Assembly: GCA_018350325.1 (NCBI GenBank) | Contig: JAEVLN010000017.1 | Span: forward strand, 1,512,666-1,576,665 | Source: Globodera rostochiensis | Lineage: Eukaryota; Nematoda; Chromadorea; Rhabditida; Heteroderidae | Direction: 5' to 3' | DNA length: 64,000 nucleotides | Shown: positions 57,863-64,000 of the stretch, piece by piece | Layout: each line of letters opens with the position of its first letter | Position numbering within the stretch: the stretch's first letter is position 1 | Translations under genes and position numbers: made by a program | Notes under the pieces: generated by a model | What the model saw: only the letters and a program-made list of their open reading frames with translations | Told to the model about the DNA's origin: nothing | Databases searched by the model: none

Positions 57863-60501
57863 ATGGCGTCGTCCAATCCCTTCTCCCAATTGTCCACAAA
57901 TTTCCTGGACGTTTCGAGCGCCTATGAATATTATAAGCAGCTCTGTGACGACCCAACTCGCCGCGATGTGGCACTGACCACGTCGGCCATCGCTTTGTTC
58001 ATCATCTACGGCCTTGGCATTGTGTCTCAGGCGGTTGTGTTGCCGGCCAATTGGCGCCTCTCCGAGCAACGTTCCGCTTTTCTGCTTCTCCTTTACATTG
58101 TGAAATTTTTACATTATGTTTTTGGGTTGGTTCATAAATGTTTAATTGAAGGGCAAGACTATCTTTTTTTTGTCCATTTTACACATTTTCCTTTAAATTA
58201 TTATTCTTATTTTTAAATGAATAGGGCTCGGATTTTCAGTGACTTAAAAACTTGGAATATTAACCAAAACCCCAAAAAATTTCCAAAATTCTGATTAAAA
58301 TGTTGACTAAAACAGCGCCAAAATGTGGGACAAAAACATCAAAAAGTATCAAATATTAATTAAAAATGGAAGATAAAAAATTTTTGGTTTTTATTGCATT
58401 GCTTATCAAAATAGTGACTAAAAACGTGGAAATAATGAAATATGGATTTATTCTCAAAAAGCCCGAGGATTTTATATGGACTAAAAAGTCGCTCTAATTC
58501 AAAATTTTTTTTTGAAATGAATGCTATTTTTGGACTTCTCTCATGATATCCTCCTATTCACAAAAAAGCTGATAATCTGAGCCCTAATTAATTAATAGAT
58601 TTATTGTGCTAATGGGTGTGTTTAGCCATTTAGAGTACAGCATAGAAATACTTGGAAGTTTTTGGGTTTTTAAATTTTAATAAATTTTAAATTTCAGAAT
58701 ATTTTTGATCTGATTTGGCTGTTTGAATATGTTTGGCTTTCGTTGGAATATCTTGTTGGCGTCCGTATACAATCCAAATACCCTTTGGGCGCTTATATTT
58801 TCCGTTTTGTCAACTTTTGCATCGACACTTTTTACATTGAATTGGCATTCAATCGCTGCGCCGCTTTCTTATTCCCACGCATTTACAATGTGATTTGCAG
58901 CCAAAAGTTTGTGCCATAATATAACTTTTAAATTTTAAAAAATCGATTAAAACAATTTTATGAAAATATTTGAATTTAAACTGCTGTTTTTTAGAAATAT
59001 GAAATTATGTGTGCTGAGCACGTACTGCTTGGCAATTGTCTATTCAATCTACATGAATTGGTTCAAGGAACGAAGGCCTTTCCATTGTCTGATGCAATTG
59101 GGCTACTTTGAACCAATGACATCCATCCCAAAAGTACGCTGCCCGACCTTTACACACTAGAGATTGGACCGATCGGATTCTCGATTGAAATCACGGGTTT
59201 TTTCGATCGAGATTCTCGAACGGTCTTCAAGTCCAATCTCTATTAAGGCTTTGCTTCTCCTCTTTTCTAATGTTTTTTATAAATAAAAATCGATTTGTTA
59301 TGCCAGAACGTGACGGCACTGTTACCGGATGCCGCCTTTTATGATGCAGTTCAAATTGCTGAAGTGGTCTCCATCTGCATGCCGTTGTTTTTCTATGCAA
59401 TAACAGTGTTCAAAATGGTCCTCAATTTTAAGCAGCATCACTCCTCAAGCACCGGCAAGTTTTTTCCAATTTTATATAATCAAAAAGCGTTAAATTTTAA
59501 AATCAACTTAATTTTCTTCAAATATTATTAGCACCCACCTTATAAAAAGGTTAGGTTCAAGGGCGAATGTGTTGATTTTCAAGTACAAAACTGTCAAATT
59601 CAAAGAATTTCAAGTACACTCAAAAGTTGTTATAGCAAACAAAAAAACGCTTTATTCTTTTTCAAATGGCTTGCATTTTTGGACCGATTAATTTTCAAAG
59701 TGTTCTTGTTTCCATTAACAATACCGTGAAATGCTTTATTTTCAAGGGCATTCTTGGAATAAGTACATTTGCAATTTGAAGGCCTTTTCTTCAAGGACTG
59801 TCCTTGCCTTTCAAGGACATATAGGGGGGGGGGCACGGAGTTGGCATATTTACATTGGCATATTTACATTGTGTTAGTTTTTCAGTGCAAATCGCCATTG
59901 TCCTCCCGGTCGGAAGCCAAACAAACCAAGAGGACCGTGCCAAATTTGTCAATTTGATGCAGGAACGGACGCGCTTGTTCTCCATGTGTTTGCTTAGCCA
60001 AGTGCCGTATTATATGTCACACGCGCTTTACCAATCCTCCCGAATTCTTCAACTGAATGCAAACACCGTTCAAGTGGGTGGTCGGCGGGTGGGAATGGAA
60101 ATTGTTGGATGAGAAGTAGAGTGGGGTCTAATTCCCAAAAATGACGGGATCAGGAAAAGCCGGGATCGGGATTACGGAATATTGTAAGGAGAAAAATTAT
60201 TCAAATTCTGTCACAAAAAGAGAGAAAGAATTGACACAGAAAGCTATGCCAATGTCATAAAACGCTTCTTTCGAAATCCCGGTCTTCTACCGATTTTTGC
60301 CAAAAATGCCGGTTTCGCGCTCAACTCCAGACGAAAGTCATAAATGTTAAAAAATAGATTTTGGCAATCTTTTGGCAACTTCTCGGCACAATTTTTCACG
60401 TGCAGCAGCCCATTCTGATGCTTTTGCTTAGCAAGGACATGCGTTCTTCAGTGCGCAAAGATTTGGAAATTTTTTGGAATTGGTTGACAGAGATCATTTA
60501 A
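57863..60501 (+). CDS. 7TM chemoreceptor-like GPCR
   Basis: The ATG at 57863 lies shortly after a TTTATAG acceptor. Six exons join in frame: 57863-58099, about 58698-58909, about 58996-59132, 59307-59454, 59886-60076 and about 60361-60501. Hydrophobic segments: VALTTSAIALFIIYGLGIVS, AFLLLLYI joined to NIFDLIWLFEYVWLSL, FVNFCIDTFYIELAF, LCVLSTYCLAIVYSIYM, VVSICMPLFFYAITVFKMVL, LFSMCLLSQVPYYMSHALYQ, and ILAIFWQLLGTIFHVQQPIL as TM7 with an intracellular LSKDMRSSVRKDLE tail. No G-protein-coupling motif allows subfamily assignment; membership among nematode chemoreceptors is inferred from topology. The intron after HHSSST has a GC donor (GCAAGT at 59455), because only that joint keeps the frame into VQIAIVLPVG. 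MITEs lie in at least three introns. Confidence 0.75.
58222..58586. mobile_element. MITE with TAGGGCTCGGATTTTCAG ends, receptor intron
   Basis: The left end TAGGGCTCGGATTTTCAG and right end CTGATAATCTGAGCCCTA are inverted with two mismatches over 18 bp, consistent with a TA target. The interior is AT-rich with repeated TGACTAAAAAC-type motifs. Confidence 0.8.
59157..59245. mobile_element. GAGATCTCGA foldback, 89 bp, receptor intron
   Basis: The ends TAGAGATTGGAC and GTCCAATCTCTA are perfect 12-bp inverted repeats. The core is GATTCTCGATTGAAATC and CGATCGAGATTCTCGA. It lies in the intron after MTSIPK. Confidence 0.9.
59530..59825. repeat. Dispersed repeat, copy B (receptor intron)
   Basis: Same family and orientation as 34825-35085: CACCTTATAAAAAGG, TTTCAAGTACA, AACTGTCAAATTC, then TTCAAGGACTGTCCTTGCC and TTTCAAGGACATATAGGGGG. 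This copy ends in a poly-G run. Confidence 0.75.
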
Positions 60502-61132
60502 TGCCGTCTTCCATTTTTTTTTTTATTATGTTCATTTTAATTTATGTACCACGTGATTGGCAGAACACCAATTTAAACTAGGGTAAGGGGAATTGGGATT
60601 TTAAGGAACATCAAAACCCGCCGATTGGGATTAGCGGGATTAAAACCCGCGATCGGGATTAGCCGGGATTGAAAAACCCGCGATCGGGATTAGCCGGGAT
60701 TGAAAAACCCGCGATCGGGATTAGCCGGGATTGAAAAACCCGCGATCGGGATTAGCCGGGATTGAAAAACCCGCGATCGGGATCAACTTTGTAAATAAAA
60801 CCATCCGTAAAATGTTTAAAAATGCTCACGTGAGTTTTTATTCCACTTAAAATGAAAAGACTATCTTTCTTTGGCGAGCTGTCTAAGGCAACTTTCAAAT
60901 TACGTCAACAAGGCCGTCCGAAAATTTTGCCAAATGCCATTTTATGCCGTTCCCGACAACCGGAATTGACTAAAACCGGGATCGAACTGGGGATAAGTGT
61001 AAAGGGTCGGGTCGTTCAAAGGCATTTACCAATCCTTTCCATTACTTAAGTTTTATAATTAACACGATTTCCTTCTTTAAAAAAATCATAAGAATTTGGA
61101 GAAAATATTTGTTGAAAAAAATCACATAAAGT
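60502..61132. repeat. 3' flank with a GGGATTAGCCGGGATTG tandem array
   Basis: Positions 60608-60782 are about six copies of a 31-bp unit containing GCGATCGGGATTAGCCGGGA and TTGAAAAACCC. The rest is spacer. The two neighbouring genes converge here, so both 3' UTRs should lie in this gap. A related GGGATCGGGATTACGG patch occurs at 60150-60175. Confidence 0.8.
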
Positions 61133-62978
61133 TTATTTCTTTTCAAAATCTTTACGGACCATCTCAAATCCGCCGATCATTCGGCCCAGCAACGCACAGC
61201 GTTTCCAATTGTACTGGCCGATTTGCTCCGAATTTAGTTGTGCCGTCTCGGCCAACTTTCGATAATCCATTGCCAATTTGGGCAAAACGCGGAGCAATTG
61301 GCCAGGAAGCAGTGCACGGAACTTTTGTTTTTGCTTTTTCACGGCGTTTTCCATCTTTTTATTCCTAAATGTTGTTACAAATTTAATGTTGAAATTTCAT
61401 ACGGGGTTTTTTTTTTACTAACCGCGCTAACATTTGCGGCATGGAGCTTTTCCCGTTACGATTTTGCTTTCTTTGAAGTTGAATAAACTGCTCAAATTTG
61501 TGCGCATAAAGTGCAATCCACTGGTCCTGCCGTTGGATACGGACGCTGGAGTTGACGCTGGACAACAACAGATGGACCACATCAGAAATGCCATGGCCTG
61601 AGTGCTTTTTTATATAAATTTAGACCAGAAATTGACTAAAATCGACAGGGTAAACAGCTGGGTGGGAAACAGTCACCGAATCTAATCACTGATCAGAGTT
61701 GATCATTAGTTATTAATTAATTACCTGGATGCGCCAATTCCCAACTGAGAATTATGGGAGACAACGATTTGCCAACGCATTTGGTGTCTGGTGAACAAAA
61801 GACAATATTGTTAACGCAAAAATTGCCATGGCATAGCACAATTGGAAACTCTTAAGCATTTAAGTAAAAATATTTGTTCAAATAGTAAACAAAAATATGG
61901 ATTAAAATTTGAGAAAAAAATGGTTTTCAAAAATCGGTAAAGTTTTTCTAATGGCACCTTTGTGTGGTGAATCTGCCACGATTTGCTCATCTTTGAAGCC
62001 AAAACCGATTTTTTGAAGAAAGTTGCGCAACGGATGTTCATTTTTTCGGAAATAATCGCATTCCGGAAGTGTCAGCAGCACATCGAGAAGCCATTCTTTA
62101 ATAACCAATTCCTTGTGAAATTTTTTTTGACATTAAAAGAAAATAAATAACAATGCAAAAAACAACATTTTCAGGTTTTGGATGAGAAAGGGTTGGGAGG
62201 GTATCTGCGCCACAAAGTTGGGGCGATTCCGTTGACAATGCATGAAATTGTGCCAATGCCGTAATTGCCTGCTCAATCTAAGTAAAAGGGCAGATAAATT
62301 AAATTAAGAAATAAATTTTGCAAATTAAAAATATTTTTTTAACAAAATTAGGATATACTATAAGACTGGACGAAGAATAAAGACACTTTCATTACTGAAA
62401 AATAATTTTAATTAACAATTATGGCTTCTAATTAAATGGCTAAAGCACCGCACACTTGACAACGGCGGCCAGTAGAAGGGGCGAGACTCCGGGCTACGGA
62501 AGAATTCCGCGATTTTTATTTTCTATTGACAAATTCGTAATCACTGCATCAAATAGGTAACATATTTTCAGACAATTTTAGAAAAAAAAGTTTTCATAGA
62601 CGAAAGGGTCTCCCCCTATGCTTTTTTGTTACCTGTTCAAAAATTGGTTTAAATCCATTTCCGTACCTCGAGGCCTGCTGGCTCAGCAAAAATAACATTT
62701 TTTACCTGTTCACTGCTGAGTCCCTCTTCTGTTACGTCGACAAATTGCCGTCCATCGTCAAAAATTGCCACATTTTCGTCAACTGCCGTTCCGATGCCAT
62801 CCCATAAATGCGCTTTATCCGGCAACGGTGGGACCATCGGTGGATGCGCAATTTGGCCCCCCACAAATGTGTGAAGATGCCGCAAAAGTTTGTCTTCCCG
62901 GTCGCAGAGCGCGAGACGATGTGCCAACAGTTCGCGCCACGTCCGAACGTCCCGAAAGGACAGACTGTGCTGCTGCAT
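61133..62978 (-). CDS. CHK-kinase-like (DUF1679/EcKinase) protein, predicted pseudokinase
   Basis: Exons traced from the ATG at 62978 (six bases after a TTGGCAG acceptor): 62978-62706, about 62279-62172, about 62118-61956, about 61854-61725, about 61600-61423 and about 61365-61133. The N-lobe part contains VGGQIAHPPMVPPLPDKAHL. The helix region is IEQAITALAQFHALST. The catalytic-loop block is PIVLCHGNFCVNNIVF, and the next conserved block is IILSWELAHPGHGISDVVHL. In CHK-type aminoglycoside/choline-kinase-fold enzymes these read HGDxxxxN and IDWQ/IDFQ...G....DL. Here the catalytic Asp is Asn and the metal-binding Asp is Ser, so phosphotransfer is unlikely unless the model is wrong. The C-terminal helix is VKKQKQKFRALLPG. 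The family is expanded in nematodes; substrates are mostly unknown. Confidence 0.75.
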
Positions 62979-64000
62979 TCTGCCAAAATTCAATTTTTTT
63001 TATGAATATATGTAAAAAGGTTTGATTTCGAATAACTTCTTTAAGTTAATGAAAATAACATTAATGTACTTTTATTTGTTTAAAATACGGGCGTTTATTT
63101 AAAACAATTTATTTGATGTGCGCAGCAAACACTTCTGCCACCAAAGAAATTAAGATAATTAGCGGAAATTTAAAAATCAGCCACCAAGACTCAATATTAA
63201 AATGTGCATTCATTTTTTGATTTTTTTAAATGCTTTTTACGGTTAAATAAAAATGACAAATTTTGAATGTTATTTTATCTACGATTAAATCTTTGACTTT
63301 CAAAATCTGATTTAAATGCAAATTCCCGGTTTAAGATTTCAAAAAATGTCAGGCCTAAGCGGCCTAATATAAAATATAAAGATCTAAGAAATGGCAAAAA
63401 TTTGTTTAAATAATGATACTTTGGTTTTATACGACCTCCACCCAAAATTTAATTTAAATGATCCCGGACCGAAACAGGCTCAATTGCACTTTAACCAACT
63501 ACCTATTTTAGCGACATTTCACGGTCTAATCAAAAACTAAATGTTTTTGTGGTTAGAATTAATATTAATTTATTAACAAACAAACAAATACAGACGTTTA
63601 TTAATTTATGGTGATCAAAAACATTTAAAAATCATAACGAAAAATAATTGACTCGAATTGGTTAACCCGGAGAAAGTTCAGTTAAGCGGTTAATCGGACA
63701 AAATGTCCGAAAAGCAGAGTTCAGAAAAAATTTCATAAGCATAATAAGTAAATTATTGCATCTGACAGGTGGTTTTGTCTAATTTTTGCTTACCGAACCA
63801 TTTGTCCGTTGGACCTTTTGTCGTTTTCCCCACTACCGGGCATTTGTCAGCCTACCGGACATTTTGTCCGATTTTAGCCTACCGGACATTTTGTCCCCGT
63901 ACGAGTTTTATGCTCCAAAAGAGGCCAAATATGCTATGCCAAAAATTCCGAAAAAAACAAAATAATTTTGCCGTTTTGTTACCATCGATTAAAGCAGGGT
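62979..64000. other. AT-rich spacer with a CGGACATTTTGTCCG repeat
   Basis: No gene seen. At 63785-63900 a short array of CCTACCGGACATTTTGTCC with variants (TTTGTCCGTTGGACC) occurs, palindromic within each unit. The remainder is AT-rich, presumably promoter and 5' flank of the kinase-like gene. Confidence 0.5.

Overview
This is an AT-rich nuclear segment of a nematode genome. The evidence is short multi-exon genes, chemoreceptor-like 7TM genes, an EB-module/lustrin-type cysteine-rich protein, TTTCAG acceptors just 5' of start codons (as expected for spliced-leader addition), and several apparent GC-AG introns. The GC-AG introns and a small secreted basic protein suggest a plant-parasitic tylenchid such as a cyst nematode; that placement is an inference, not proven here.

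Layout, left to right. 0.3-5.7 kb (minus): an isolated choline-kinase-like terminal exon, a cysteine-rich EB/lustrin protein, and a small secreted protein with a basic tail. 5.7-9.4 kb: gene-poor and full of foldbacks and repeats. 9.5-11.0 kb (plus): a leucine-rich-repeat protein. 12.1-13.8 kb (minus): a broken copy of a small secreted-protein gene interrupted by a hAT-like element. 15.1-27.9 kb (plus): a complete UDP-glucose:glycoprotein glucosyltransferase (UGGT), the ER folding sensor. 28.8-29.6 kb: a CTCGAG-rich minisatellite. 30.0-41.8 kb (plus): an RPGRIP1L/MKS-5-like ciliary transition-zone scaffold. 42-45 kb: transposon-derived sequence. 45.1-48.5 kb (plus): a three-zinc-finger protein with an unusual Cys-rich C-terminus. 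49.1-49.9 kb (plus): an inverted second copy of the small secreted-protein gene, broken in a different way. 51.3-53.3 kb (minus): a 7TM receptor whose tail has been rewritten by a transposon. 57.9-60.5 kb (plus): a second 7TM receptor. 61.1-63.0 kb (minus): a CHK-kinase-like protein that lacks both catalytic acidic residues.

The genes do not form one pathway. The unifying theme is the dense load of small non-autonomous DNA transposons. Many have CAG...CTG ends with exact 8-bp target duplications (hAT-like), others have TA duplications, and most sit in introns. At least four touch gene structure: a splice donor in the RPGRIP1L gene, a second insertion abutting another donor of that gene, the C-terminus of a receptor, and the last exon of the secreted-protein copy. 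A GC-rich 25-bp near-palindrome recurs eleven times, mostly next to poly-G and in or near these elements; I cannot assign it to a known element.

Exon boundaries were read by eye from GT/GC...AG signals and frame continuity. They are approximate unless stated.
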